A DNA stretch of 64,000 nucleotides, taken from Myoxocephalus aenaeus (taxonomy: Eukaryota; Chordata; Actinopteri; Perciformes; Cottidae). The stretch covers positions 7,847,001 through 7,911,000 of the forward strand of contig JBAMJR010000039.1 in NCBI GenBank assembly GCA_038501785.1, in the 5' to 3' direction. A program made the position numbers and the translations under genes. This document shows, in pieces, positions 63,945 through 64,000 of the stretch (within the stretch, counting starts at the first letter, position 1; each line of letters opens with the position of its first letter). The notes below the pieces were generated by a model. That model saw only the letters and a program-made list of their open reading frames with translations, did not search any database and had not been told where the DNA came from.

Positions 63945-64000
63945 GTGAGTGTGATACGGTATCTCTTAAGAATGGGAGAGTGTGAGGGTGAGGATTATTT

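Overview
The window is nuclear DNA of a teleost fish, probably a percomorph. The genes have many short coding exons with GT..AG introns. Long dinucleotide microsatellites are common, and several interspersed repeats look like families I know from spiny-rayed fish. No bacterial, plasmid or viral gene was seen.

Layout, left to right. (1) 663-6630, + strand: the 3' part (11 exons) of an IQSEC Arf guanine-nucleotide exchange factor, best read as iqsec2, with a 3' UTR running to about 9075. (2) 12081-28041, + strand: a complete kdm5c (27 coding exons, 1567 codons), a JmjN-ARID-PHD-JmjC-C5HC2-PLU1-PHD histone H3K4 demethylase. Its promoter and 5' UTR region lies at about 9.95-10.9 kb. (3) 31009-44453, - strand: a complete pdzd4 (7 coding exons, 906 codons), tail to tail with kdm5c, with an 8.2-kb first intron. 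(4) 44454 to about 56.9 kb: a 12-kb stretch without recognisable genes. It holds one dead LINE fragment, microsatellites and several AT-rich homeobox-motif-rich segments that could be regulatory. (5) 57066-59505, + strand: a four-exon gene with an N-terminal THAP domain and a downstream cluster of C2H2-type fingers. (6) About 62.05 kb to the window end, + strand: the 5' part of porcn, the Wnt O-acyltransferase, preceded by four regularly spaced CCAAT boxes.

The human orthologues of four of the five genes are X-linked: IQSEC2 and KDM5C are neighbours at Xp11.22, PORCN is at Xp11.23 and PDZD4 at Xq28. The window is therefore a piece of the fish counterpart of an ancestral human-X block. The genes are not an operon. 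They share neural or developmental themes (Arf6 signalling at synapses, chromatin, PDZ scaffolding, Wnt secretion), but nothing in the sequence shows them acting together.

Exon boundaries were read by hand from splice sites and family similarity. The joined reading frames of kdm5c, pdzd4 and the THAP gene each close exactly on a stop codon, which supports those models. Transcription starts, UTR limits and repeat family names are less certain. I found no unambiguous new biological system. The best leads are the THAP/C2H2 fusion gene, the phased CCAAT array, the 3' UTR hairpin of iqsec2 and the regulatory-looking desert.
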